Assembly: GCF_963518325.1 (NCBI RefSeq)
Contig: NZ_CAUQJB010000003.1
Coordinates: forward strand, 186,001-250,000
Direction: 5' to 3'
Origin: Vagococcus_D sp963518325
Lineage (GTDB): Bacteria; Bacillota; Bacilli; Lactobacillales; Vagococcaceae
Length of the DNA: 64,000 nucleotides
Numbering within the stretch: position 1 is the stretch's first letter; every line of letters starts with the position of its first letter. Under the pieces are notes generated by a model that did not search any database, was not told where the DNA came from, and saw only the letters and a program-made list of their open reading frames with translations. Positions 47,556-55,703 of this stretch are shown here, piece after piece. The translations under genes were made by a program, and so were the position numbers.

Positions 47556-48701
47556 GTGAAAATAGGGATAGCAATGGATTCTTTTAAGGGCAGTGTCACA
47601 AGTTTAGAAGCAGGTCTTGCAGTTGAACGAGGCATTAAAGCTCTTGTACCAAAGGCAGAAGTTGAACTCTGTCAAGTGTCAGACGGTGGAGAAGGCAGTT
47701 TAGAAGCGATTTACGATTATTGTGGAGGAAGTTGGCAAAAGGTACAAACGGTTAATTTGATGTTTGAACCGATTGACGTTGAGTATTTAATTTGCACCAT
47801 TCAAGCTGAAAAGACGGCAGTGATTGAAAGTGCCAGAGTTATTGGTTTGCATTTTATTCAGCCCAGTGAGGCAACGGTCAGTCAAAGCAGTAGTTATGGC
47901 CTTGGAGAAGTGATTAAAGATGCCCTTACAAAAGGTGTCAGTAAAATCATTGTGACCTTAGGCGGCAGTGGCACAACCGATGGCGGCTTAGGCATGCTGC
48001 AATCTCTTGGAGCAAGTATTTATAACGATCAACAGGAACTGATGGGGATCCTCGGTAATCCCCTTAACACATTTGACACCTTGGATATGAGATCAGTTTT
48101 TGAGTATTACCAGCAGTCTGGCATCCAGTTGGAAATTGCCAATGATGTTGCGAATGTCTATGCTGGTGCCAATGGGGCAGCTTATGTTTTTGGTCCCCAA
48201 AAAGGCGCCACAGCAGCTCAGTGTCAGTGGTTGGATCAGCAGCTGTCTAAGGTGGCTTTAGCAGCTCTTGAGGCTGGTATAGACTTGCAAAAAGTACCCG
48301 GAAGTGGTGCGGCAGGTGGCCTTGGAGGGGCCTTTAGTTTATTGGGAGCACAGATGACCTCTGGCTTTGAGCTGATGGCAGGAGTGTTGAATTTAAGGGA
48401 TCGCTTAAAAGGAGTCAGTGTGATATATACTGGTGAGGGGAGTTTGGATAGCCAGTCAGCCGCTGGCAAGGTTCCCTCTGGCATGGCGGGTATCGCCAAT
48501 CAATCTGGTATTCCAATTATTGCGTTAGGAGGAAGACGGGAACCGTTTTTAGGGACATTAGAGGAGCGACTAACAGCTGCCTTTTCGATTCAACTAGAGC
48601 CGCAATCCCTCGCTCAGGCGTTGAATAAGGAAACAACCCTCCTAGGAATCGAGACAGTGGCAAATCAAAGTTTTAAGTTGCTACAGACAACCTTAAGTTA
48701 A
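47556..48701 (+). CDS. Glycerate kinase
   Basis: 381 residues from a GTG after AGGGGAAG. The type I glycerate kinase signatures are clear: IAMDSFKGSVTSLEAGLAVERGI at the start, SDGGEGSLEAI, IIVTLGGSGTTDGGLGMLQSLGA, VPGSGAAGGLGGAFSLLGA and YTGEGSLDSQSAAGKVPSGMA. It phosphorylates D-glycerate to 2- or 3-phosphoglycerate, feeding glycolysis. It is isolated, between an rpiR gene and a membrane protein gene whose end overlaps its own by 9 bases. Confidence 0.95.
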   Translation: MKIGIAMDSFKGSVTSLEAGLAVERGIKALVPKAEVELCQVSDGGEGSLEAIYDYCGGSWQKVQTVNLMFEPIDVEYLICTIQAEKTAVIESARVIGLHFIQPSEATVSQSSSYGLGEVIKDALTKGVSKIIVTLGGSGTTDGGLGMLQSLGASIYNDQQELMGILGNPLNTFDTLDMRSVFEYYQQSGIQLEIANDVANVYAGANGAAYVFGPQKGATAAQCQWLDQQLSKVALAALEAGIDLQKVPGSGAAGGLGGAFSLLGAQMTSGFELMAGVLNLRDRLKGVSVIYTGEGSLDSQSAAGKVPSGMAGIANQSGIPIIALGGRREPFLGTLEERLTAAFSIQLEPQSLAQALNKETTLLGIETVANQSFKLLQTTLS

Positions 48702-49202
48702 CAGCTGATTGGCCTCTTTGGTTAAGGCATAAAGGTCATCGAATTTTTCTTCAATTATGGGGGAAAGGTGCATACTGCGTTTGGCCGTTAGTCGTCGGTA
48801 AACAAAATAGGGCATAACCCATCCCAGAAAAGCTGGCAGGGCCAGTACGATGGTCAATGGAACGTGGCCATTCCTGAGGGCAAAGACGGAACCAGCCATA
48901 AACCCAGAGCCAATCAGTCCCATTAAGTAAGCTGTGGTTGCAGGGATTAGTCGTTTCGAATGCTCCAGAGAATTAATGTCGGCGATAATCCCATTAAATT
49001 TGCGCTGGAGTCGTGTTAACTCGGCTTTATTAGGGAGTTTCCGATTGCGCTTAAATGATAACGTCGTATTCGGTTGCAAGGCAGGAGAGATACGGTCTAA
49101 TTGCCAGCCGAAGTTGAGATAGCTATCGATATAAATAGCTTCTAGCTCTTTATTAATCGTTACATCAAGGTATTCATAACCGATAAAGTCTGTTTTTTCC
49201 AT
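48693..49202 (-). CDS. Membrane protein of unknown function
   Basis: About 169 residues from the ATG at 49202 after TTGGAGTGA. Soluble N-terminal 90 residues are predicted helical and basic (FKRNRKLPNKAELTRLQRKF). Two membrane helices follow at about 97-135, the second ending GWVMPYFVYRRL. The C-terminus is a helical, acidic tail. I do not recognise the family. It is monocistronic and tail-to-tail with glycerate kinase. Confidence 0.65.
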   Translation of the reverse strand: MEKTDFIGYEYLDVTINKELEAIYIDSYLNFGWQLDRISPALQPNTTLSFKRNRKLPNKAELTRLQRKFNGIIADINSLEHSKRLIPATTAYLMGLIGSGFMAGSVFALRNGHVPLTIVLALPAFLGWVMPYFVYRRLTAKRSMHLSPIIEEKFDDLYALTKEANQLLT

Positions 49203-49307
49203 AAGTGTCACTCCAATTAGGGGATTCAAGGTTTCCCTTGTTAATCACTTAATAGTACGAGAGATAAGTTGTTAAACTGTTTAAGAATTGTTTCGGAAAT
49301 ATTAAAG

Positions 49308-49345
49308 CAGATTGGGACATAGATCCCAATCTGTTAGCCTTTTTT
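49308..49345. terminator. Terminator at the end of the kinase gene
   Basis: CAGATTGGGA pairs perfectly with TCCCAATCTG around CATAGA. T-rich sequence lies on both sides. It ends just beyond the stop of the minus-strand histidine kinase gene. Confidence 0.7.
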
Positions 49346-50401
49346 TAACTTGATGACGAAGGTTGTCCCAATCTCTAATTGACTGGTGACAGTTATCTGT
49401 CCATCTATAAGTTCAATGACTCTCATAACTAAAGCTAAACCCAAGCCATTTCCTTTGCCGCTGTGAGAGGTGTCTCCTTGATAAAACTTATCAAATAAAT
49501 GTTTTAAGGTGTGCTCATCCATGCCACAGCCGTTATCCTTTATGATGACGGTAAGAGAGTCTTGATCGGAGGTTTGAGATAGACTAATAGTCCCGTCTTC
49601 ACTTGTGAACTTCAGGGCGTTTTCCAGGATATTTCGCCAAATAATCTCAACCATTCCAGGATCAGTTCGTAAATAAGAGCGTTCTTCTAGATCCACTTGA
49701 AGCTGAATTTTTTTTTCTGCTAAAAGAGATTCAAAGTTTAAAAGAGAGTCTGTTAACTGCCGAGAGACGTCATAGACTTCGGCCGCCACCAGGATTTCCT
49801 GATTGTTTAGTTTGTTTAGTTTTAAAATATTAGTCACTAAGGTGCTGAGGTTTTCGGTAGCCGAAATGATTGTTGCGGTATATTCTTGTTGTTGATCAAC
49901 TGTCAGTTGTTGGTTGTGCAAGGCCTCAGCGTAGTTTTGTATGACTGCTAAGGGCGTTTTAAGTTCATGTGAGACATTGGCTACAAAATCGGTTTTTAAG
50001 GTTTCCAAAGACCCTAGTTCTTCTACCATTTTATTGAAATCCTGAAACATTATATCCAGATAATGTAGCTTAGATGAGTGATTGAGGGGCGTCAAATAAA
50101 TGGAAAAATCACCGTTAGCCACTTGTTTAGTAGCTTGCCCAAGTTGTCTCATGGGTTCGTCAAAGGCTCGGTGCTTTTGACGGGCAGTTATATAAGTGAA
50201 GATAGCCGCGATAATGGCCCAGTATAAGAGATACCAAAAGAGGTAAGGGCCACTTTCTTTTATGATGTCAATCCGATTGTTGGCCGTTATGCCGTAGATG
50301 ATTCCCGGGAAAGCACCGATAATTCCCAGTAACATAAAGGAAGCAATATAGCTCCACCAAGAAAAGCGTTTGACGTTTATCGCATAGGCTTCTTTTTTCA
50401 T
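49334..50401 (-). CDS. Sensor histidine kinase
   Basis: 355 residues. Two membrane helices at about 15-40 and 50-75 enclose only a short external loop, so sensing is probably in the membrane. HAMP-like segment, then HisKA with the phospho-acceptor His in FVANVSHELKTPLAVIQNYAEAL. ATPase N box RNILENALKF, G1 IKDNGCGMD, and G2 GKGNGLGLALVMRVIEL. Its start overlaps the end of the response regulator gene by 4 bases. Such compact sensors often monitor antimicrobial peptides or envelope stress. Confidence 0.93.
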   Translation of the reverse strand: MKKEAYAINVKRFSWWSYIASFMLLGIIGAFPGIIYGITANNRIDIIKESGPYLFWYLLYWAIIAAIFTYITARQKHRAFDEPMRQLGQATKQVANGDFSIYLTPLNHSSKLHYLDIMFQDFNKMVEELGSLETLKTDFVANVSHELKTPLAVIQNYAEALHNQQLTVDQQQEYTATIISATENLSTLVTNILKLNKLNNQEILVAAEVYDVSRQLTDSLLNFESLLAEKKIQLQVDLEERSYLRTDPGMVEIIWRNILENALKFTSEDGTISLSQTSDQDSLTVIIKDNGCGMDEHTLKHLFDKFYQGDTSHSGKGNGLGLALVMRVIELIDGQITVTSQLEIGTTFVIKLKKG

Positions 50402-51069
50402 GAGAGTACCGCCTTGTAGCCCAAGCCATAGACCGTCACAATTTTAAAGGCGCTTGTAGTTGAAAACTTGTCTCGTAATTTTGTCATATAAACATCAACG
50501 GCACGTAAGCTAGTGTGACTATCAATTCCCCAAAAATCATCCATTAACTGGGCTCGGGAAAAAGTCTGATTGGGATAGCTTAATAATTTATAGAGTAAAT
50601 TAAATTCACGCAAGGTCACGGGAATCTCCTGGTCATTTAAGGTGGCTGTTAAGGCCTGTTGATTTAATACTAAGTCGCCAATGGTTAAGTGACCGTCACT
50701 GGCAATGTTGGCCCGTCGTAATAAAGCACTGACTCGTAATAGTAATTCCTCTAGATGTAGGGGTTTGACCATATAATCATCAATGCCAGCATGAAAGCCT
50801 CGTTCTTTGGCGGAAAAATCATCTCGTGCGGTCATAAATAAAATAGGGATTTGTTTGTTAAGTTGTCGAACTGTTTTAGCCAATTCAAAGCCGTCAATCT
50901 CAGGCATCATAATATCGGAAATAATCAGGTCATAATGCCGATTGTACATCCTCTCGTATGCTTCGTTGGCATGCTGACACTTGCTGACGGCATGCCCGTG
51001 GCTCGTTAAAAACCCACTGATAATTTCTCGTAATTGGTCATCGTCTTCGACAATCAAAATATTAGACAA
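50398..51069 (-). CDS. OmpR family response regulator
   Basis: About 223 residues from a TTG at 51069, 8 bases after AGGAG; longer frames have no RBS. Receiver: phospho-acceptor Asp52 in IISDIMMPEIDG, with FMTARDD and DDYMVKPLHLEELLLRV. DNA-binding domain: VTLREFNLLYKLLSYPNQTFSRAQLMDDFWG and RAVDVYMTKLRDK. It pairs with the coupled kinase. Targets are not evident. Confidence 0.93.
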   Translation of the reverse strand: MSNILIVEDDDQLREIISGFLTSHGHAVSKCQHANEAYERMYNRHYDLIISDIMMPEIDGFELAKTVRQLNKQIPILFMTARDDFSAKERGFHAGIDDYMVKPLHLEELLLRVSALLRRANIASDGHLTIGDLVLNQQALTATLNDQEIPVTLREFNLLYKLLSYPNQTFSRAQLMDDFWGIDSHTSLRAVDVYMTKLRDKFSTTSAFKIVTVYGLGYKAVLS

Positions 51070-51147
51070 AACATTCACTCCTCTCACTGTTACCTCTATT
51101 ATACGGCAAAAAAAAGCTGAATACACGAGATATTACCAGGGAAAAAA

Positions 51148-51699
51148 TCAAGCATATATGCCGAAGTCAGAGTGTAAGTTTTCCATGCCAGCCAATTCAC
51201 CAAGGGTTCCTTTGAAACACAATTCTAAGTCCTCCTCATTGGCGAAATCTTGTGGTAGGTAGCGACTGGCCGGCTTGGCCAGTAAGACGGTTGTAGCTTT
51301 ATTAAGAACCTCGGCTACAAATTGGGAACAAAAACAGCCGGACAGGGAATGAAAGGGTAAATGGAATAAACCTGCGATTAAACTGGCGGAACTATAGCTA
51401 TGACGAGGGTTATCAGCGCTGAAACTCTGGCTGTAAGCGATCATGCGTTGGTAATTCTCTTGAGAGACCTTTAGGTGGTATAATTCGCAAACAGCCCTCA
51501 CTTTTTTAGGCGAGGTCATTAAGGTAGGGTTCTCCTGGCAAAACCCTTTTTCTAAACGAAAACTATAAAAATCCCTTAAGCTCTCATCAAAACAAATAGA
51601 AGCATGTGTAAACTGGCTGTGAGTCAAGGTTTGCAAGACATGGGAGAAAAAATCCTCGTAGCGGGTGAGTAAAACGTAAACAGTGTGTGATTGAGTCAT
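51148..51699 (-). CDS. Permuted papain-like hydrolase (YiiX/NlpC-P60-like)
   Basis: About 183 residues from the ATG at 51699 after TTGGAGGAC. The order is His first (QFTHASICFDES) and Cys later (SGCFCSQFVAEVL), the circularly permuted papain-like arrangement of the YiiX/YaeF group. No signal peptide. Such proteins are thought to cleave amide or ester bonds in lipids or peptides, but most are uncharacterised. It lies upstream of the two-component genes on the same strand, 79 bases away. Confidence 0.7.
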   Translation of the reverse strand: MTQSHTVYVLLTRYEDFFSHVLQTLTHSQFTHASICFDESLRDFYSFRLEKGFCQENPTLMTSPKKVRAVCELYHLKVSQENYQRMIAYSQSFSADNPRHSYSSASLIAGLFHLPFHSLSGCFCSQFVAEVLNKATTVLLAKPASRYLPQDFANEEDLELCFKGTLGELAGMENLHSDFGIYA

Positions 51700-51851
51700 G
51701 AGTCTGTCCTCCAAGTTATTAAGTAAGTCTAGGATATAGGAAGATTATTTCTAAATTGCTGCTAAATTGTTTGAAACAAATTAATAGGAGATAAATGCTA
51801 TAATAAATTGTGAGTTATTATGAGGAATAGTTGGAAGAGGAGGACTATAGG

Positions 51852-52355
51852 GTGAAGGGCACAACACTTATTATTTTAAGAGGAAATTCTGGCAGTGGCA
51901 AAACGACAATTGCTCAGCAGTTGCAAAAAAAATTGGGAGAATCCGTCTTGCTGATTTCTCAAGATACTGTGCGACGGGAGATGCTAGCTGTCAAAGATGG
52001 ACTTGGAAACCCAGGGATTGAATTGATTAAGCAACTAGCTCAGTATGGTAATCAGCGAGTGTCTTATGTCATTATTGAGGGGATTTTACGTCGTGAGTGG
52101 TACGGCGAGATGCTTCAGGAGTTAAATGAACAATTTGCTCAAACCTTCGCCTACTACTTTGATTTACCTTTTCAAGAAACCTTAAAGCGTCATCAAACGA
52201 AGGAAAAGGCCAGTGAATTTGGTGAGCAGCAACTACGATCTTGGTGGCGGGAAAAGGACTACTTAGACATCCCAAATGAACAACTGATTGGGTCTGATAT
52301 GGAAAGAGAAGCGATTGTGACTAAGCTGCTGACAGAGATGGAAGTAGATGACTAG
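51852..52355 (+). CDS. P-loop kinase-like ATPase (AAA_33/zeta-toxin-like)
   Basis: About 167 residues from the GTG at 51852 behind GAGGAGGA; a TTG at 51831 has no RBS. Walker A is LRGNSGSGKTTIAQQL. A QDTVRREML segment follows, then a hydrophobic VSYVIIEGILRREWY strand, and a late RHQTKEKASEFGEQQLRSWW lid-like part. It resembles small kinases of the AAA_33 group, which include zeta-like and nucleoside or sugar kinases. No epsilon antitoxin is next to it, so a toxin role is unlikely. Substrate unknown. Confidence 0.75.
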   Translation: MKGTTLIILRGNSGSGKTTIAQQLQKKLGESVLLISQDTVRREMLAVKDGLGNPGIELIKQLAQYGNQRVSYVIIEGILRREWYGEMLQELNEQFAQTFAYYFDLPFQETLKRHQTKEKASEFGEQQLRSWWREKDYLDIPNEQLIGSDMEREAIVTKLLTEMEVDD

Positions 52356-52844
52356 GCTACTGTATTAACTGAGTGTTGTTTGGCCATCTGTTGATAGGAG
52401 GGGCTAAAGCTGTGACAGAAGCAGACGATTCAGACTGACTAATTAATCGGAGACCTCTATCTTAAACCAGAAAAGACGATTTGGCTGGGGGATAGGATGG
52501 TCCCTGATAGTGGTCGCCAGAGATATGGCTACGAAGTGATGCAGCACGTGAGTAGGAGAGGGTGGTTAGACACTTAAGCTAGTCCTTATAGGGGAGACTA
52601 TGGCAGCCAGTGGACTGCTGGAAAGCGGACTATCGTTATCTTGAGATGACAAAGAGATGGAGTGATCAATTAGGAAAGAACCTTGTAAATTTCACAAAGG
52701 GTTACTTTGTTGTATCTACCAATTTACCGTTAAAAGAGGTGAACTCCCTTGCTTAAATCTTTTTTTGAGAAGTCCTTTCCCTTTCATTTAACGGTCGATT
52801 TTGTTAAAATGAAAAAGGTATGACAAGAAATAAGGGGTGTCCAA
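52356..52844. other. Gene-free stretch with possible coding remnant
   Basis: There is no intact ORF. Bases about 52448-52556 read on + as LYLKPEKTIWLGDRMVPDS and then GRQRYGYEVMQHVSRRG, protein-like but preceded and followed by stops. I do not recognise the family. The rest shows no repeat or RNA gene I can support. Confidence 0.4.
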
Positions 52845-53027
52845 TTGGAGGAAGCAAAAATTAAGTGTTTACGTTGTGGCAATCAGGATGTGGTATTAAG
52901 TCGCCATCAACGAGGGAAAAAGTATGTGTTGTTTGGGTGTGACGATAAAATGGCCATTTCACCGGAAGCGTCGATTGCTATTAATCTGGCGATTTGTCAG
53001 GAGTGCGGGGAAATCGCTTTTTTTTAA
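52845..53027 (+). CDS. Small zinc-ribbon protein
   Basis: 60 residues from a TTG after AAGGGGTG. Two CxxC pairs, KCLRCGNQD near the N-terminus and CQECGEIAFF at the C-terminus, separated by 40 residues, form a likely zinc ribbon. An extra Cys is in LFGCDDK. No membrane helices. The function is unknown; it might bind nucleic acid or another protein. It is separated from neighbours, with no clear operon. Confidence 0.7.
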   Translation: MEEAKIKCLRCGNQDVVLSRHQRGKKYVLFGCDDKMAISPEASIAINLAICQECGEIAFF

Positions 53028-53176
53028 GCAAAAGAAGTAATGAGCCCTACTGAGCCAGATAAAATCATTAAAAATAGTCAATAGTAGCTCTAAGACCTGT
53101 ATTGCGATATAATATAGGTAATAGAAACGCATGTTTTAATAGTTAAGCATGTGTTTCATATAAGGAGGCGGTAAAC

Positions 53177-53398
53177 ATGGAAGAATCAGTGTTCTTTAAT
53201 CGAGGAAATGCATTGGCTTCAAAAAAGGATCCTAAAGATCTATACCGAACCGTTCAAGTTGAGCAATCAAAACAACGTGGGAAAGAAAATCTGGTGATTG
53301 TACTGGATGAAAATAATCAGGAACATCTTTTATTTAGTTTTGATGATCAATTACCTAAGCAAAAAGGCGAAGAGTTTAAAATTAAAGAGCGACTATAG
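53177..53398 (+). CDS. Conserved-looking hypothetical protein (73 aa)
   Basis: 73 residues, start after AAGGAGGCGG. I do not recognise the family. It looks like a small mostly-beta soluble protein: LYRTVQVEQ, ENLVIVLDENNQEHLLFSF and a KGEEFKIKERL end. A TATAAT-like element (about 53109-53114) lies 60 bases upstream. The strong ribosome site and well-formed promoter support a real gene. Confidence 0.65.
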   Translation: MEESVFFNRGNALASKKDPKDLYRTVQVEQSKQRGKENLVIVLDENNQEHLLFSFDDQLPKQKGEEFKIKERL

Positions 53399-53485
53399 AT
53401 AAGACTAAAAGAAGGAACTTGACTAGTTATTAGGAAAGGAACTTCTTTTTGTCTTTGTCCAAGAATAGAGAATAGGGGCTACCAA

Positions 53486-54454
53486 ATGAAAGTGACAAGA
53501 GGAATGATTCATCCAGATTTACGTTTAAAAGGAACCGTGATTCGCAAAATCTTTAATTTTAAATCTGAAAAAACATTTCGCACAACGGCAAAACTGGTTC
53601 GCAAGGTGATGCAAGGAAAAACTAGTGAACTAATAGACTGCCAAGAACGGCTTATGACCAAAAAAGAGGGGGGCAGCTTACGGCTTTGTTTGTATCAGTC
53701 CCACAACCCACAGCCAAAGGCCACAGGAATTTTGTGGTTTCACGGTGGCGGTTATGCCACAGGTGTCCCAGAAATGGATATGGCTTATTATGAAAAACTG
53801 ATTGCCACCAGCAACTGCGTCATCGTCTCACCTGATTACACTCTTTCAACAGAAGCACCCTATCCAGCCGCCTTAGAAGACGGTTATGAAGCCTTGCTTT
53901 GGTTAAAAGATCACGCTGAAGAACTAGGGATTCGCAGCGATCAACTCTTTGTTGGGGGTGACAGTGCAGGTGGCGGGTTGACAATCGCCACCCTTCTCTA
54001 TGCTCGGGATCAAGGTGAAGTGAATGTGGCCTTTCAATTGCCTATGTACCCCATGATTGACGACCGTATGAATACACCCTCGATGATTGATAATGATGCG
54101 CCAGTCTGGAACGAGCGCAGTAACCGAATCGCCTGGGACATGTATCTGGGGGAATTAAAAGGAACATCAGAAGTCCCGATTTATGCAGCCCCTTCCCGAG
54201 AAACCAACTATCACGGTTTGCCCCCAGCCTATACCTTTATCGGAACGGTGGAACCCTTTTATGATGAAACGGTATCGTATATAAAGGCCTTGCAAGGGGC
54301 GGGAATTGAAGCTGAAATCGATGTTTATGAAGGCTGTTTTCATGGCTTTGATATTGTCGGTCGCAAAAAGCCAGTCAGTCAAACAGCTCTGAATAAAATG
54401 CTGGCAGCCTTTAAGCGAGCCACTGACCATTATTATGCAAAACAAGATGAGTAA
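53486..54454 (+). CDS. Alpha/beta hydrolase (hormone-sensitive-lipase-type esterase)
   Basis: 322 residues. Oxyanion-hole motif WFHGGGYATG, nucleophile Ser in GGDSAGGGLTIA, then the acid in TVEPFYDET and His in GCFHGFDI. This is the HGGG/HSL family of esterases. There is no signal peptide, so it acts inside the cell on short-chain esters or acetylated sugars; the sugar-rich neighbourhood would fit deacetylation but does not prove it. It is monocistronic, before a perfect bidirectional terminator. Confidence 0.92.
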   Translation: MKVTRGMIHPDLRLKGTVIRKIFNFKSEKTFRTTAKLVRKVMQGKTSELIDCQERLMTKKEGGSLRLCLYQSHNPQPKATGILWFHGGGYATGVPEMDMAYYEKLIATSNCVIVSPDYTLSTEAPYPAALEDGYEALLWLKDHAEELGIRSDQLFVGGDSAGGGLTIATLLYARDQGEVNVAFQLPMYPMIDDRMNTPSMIDNDAPVWNERSNRIAWDMYLGELKGTSEVPIYAAPSRETNYHGLPPAYTFIGTVEPFYDETVSYIKALQGAGIEAEIDVYEGCFHGFDIVGRKKPVSQTALNKMLAAFKRATDHYYAKQDE

Positions 54455-54490
54455 AAAGACACCGTCACAACTCCGTGACGGTGTCTTTTT
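54453..54490. terminator. Bidirectional terminator
   Basis: AAAAAGACACCGTCAC pairs perfectly with GTGACGGTGTCTTTTT around AACTCC, between the convergent esterase and rpiR genes. Confidence 0.92.
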
Positions 54491-54501
54491 ACGGTTGATA
54501 A

Positions 54502-55284
54502 TTAGGTGTCTTTGCTTAGGGCATTTTTAAATAAATTGTACTTAACAAATAATAACTCAACAATGACAAACAGCATGGCTGTTGATTCGTAAGTCTTGCC
54601 TGATAAGTTTGCAAGATTAACGATAGACGTGGTGAAGTAGATAGTTTCAGTGGCAATCCGGGCTAAAGTGCTGTTTTTGAGCTTGGAAATAGAGATGACG
54701 TTGACGCCTAGAAAGGTCAGCCGTTTCGCCGCATTGACTACATTTTCAGATTCGCCATCCAGTGATAACAGAATGACCACATCTTCTGGTGTCACAATCT
54801 TAAAAAATTCATCGTGAATTTGATTGGTGTCCAAGTCATAAACACAGTCACCACAGGAAAGGAAGTTTTGTTTAAGATGTTTGGCGGCTTGATTTTGAAT
54901 ATCCCCTGAACCAAAAATAAAGAGTCGCTTGCTTTGGTACATTAGCTGGCAGATTGTGGAAAAATCCTTTCGCTGCAACTCATGAATGGCGTGAATATAG
55001 CCGTCGGAAATGATTTCTGTCACATTTTCCTGAGCCTTTTGTGGCTCTTGGGTTTCCCATTTTAACAATATTTTTAATTCGCTAAAACCATCCAGACCGA
55101 TTTTTCGAGCAAAGCGTAAAATCGTTGTACGAGAGACATTGCAAAAATCAGCTAGTTCATTGACAGTCATACGGGCACAGCTCTCTTTGTTGGTATTGAT
55201 CATTTTCCAAATATAGCGATCGTTTTCATTTAATTTATCGTAGTTCTCATTTATTAAGGCATCTAATTTCACGTTGCTGTCCAC
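54502..55284 (-). CDS. RpiR family transcriptional regulator
   Basis: 260 residues from a GTG. HTH_6 domain with MTVNELADFCNVSRTTILRFARKIGLDGFSELK; SIS domain with KRLFIFGSGDIQNQAAKHLKQNFL and VILLSLDGESENVVNAAKRL. It is divergent from the second alpha-glucoside PTS-GH4 operon across about 420 bases, and so probably controls it through a phosphosugar signal. A cre-like sequence (55301-55314) lies just upstream of its start. Confidence 0.9.
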   Translation of the reverse strand: MDSNVKLDALINENYDKLNENDRYIWKMINTNKESCARMTVNELADFCNVSRTTILRFARKIGLDGFSELKILLKWETQEPQKAQENVTEIISDGYIHAIHELQRKDFSTICQLMYQSKRLFIFGSGDIQNQAAKHLKQNFLSCGDCVYDLDTNQIHDEFFKIVTPEDVVILLSLDGESENVVNAAKRLTFLGVNVISISKLKNSTLARIATETIYFTTSIVNLANLSGKTYESTAMLFVIVELLFVKYNLFKNALSKDT

Positions 55285-55300
55285 ACTCTTTCTTATTTTT

Positions 55301-55314
55301 AGATAACGCTCTCA
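55301..55314 (-). promoter_or_regulatory. cre-like site upstream of rpiR
   Basis: On the minus strand TGAGAGCGTTATCT matches the cre consensus with two mismatches. Confidence 0.45.
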
Positions 55315-55557
55315 TTTTTTGCTGAGGGCTTTTTGTATAGATACTATAAAACAACAAGCAAATAGTTTTATCATAGGGGCATCCTAAATGACACGGATGA
55401 CATAGAAACTATCTATCAGAAGTATAACACGTTTTTTTTATCAGTAACAAGCCTTCTTAAAGGGGAATCAAGCCACTGTTTAAGAGGGAGTTATCACCGA
55501 ATATTATTCCCTTGTGAAAATGTCCGCTTTTTGTGCAAAGAAACAAGAGTTGCTCAT

Positions 55558-55635
55558 TGTAATCACTTTCATTAAAAGCCCTTGTGTTAGTGTCAGCATT
55601 TGATAAACTGAGAGCAATTACAAAAACGCTAGCGT
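55558..55635 (+). promoter_or_regulatory. Promoter region of the second alpha-glucoside operon
   Basis: TTGTGT (55582-55587), a 16-base spacer and TAAACT (55604-55609). A cre-like TGTAATCACTTTCA (55558-55571, one core mismatch) lies upstream. A perfect 10-bp palindrome ACGCTAGCGT (55626-55635) lies downstream of the start point and could be an operator. Confidence 0.5.
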
Positions 55636-55703
55636 CGTTGGATTAATAAAACTTGAAAGGACATAACGTCAATCGAAAAAAAGGAAAGAAAGAGGAATGT
55701 ATC

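Noticed and set aside
51852..52355. Zeta-type toxin of a toxin-antitoxin pair
   Set aside because: The P-loop resembles that family, but no epsilon-like antitoxin gene adjoins and the kinase group is broad.
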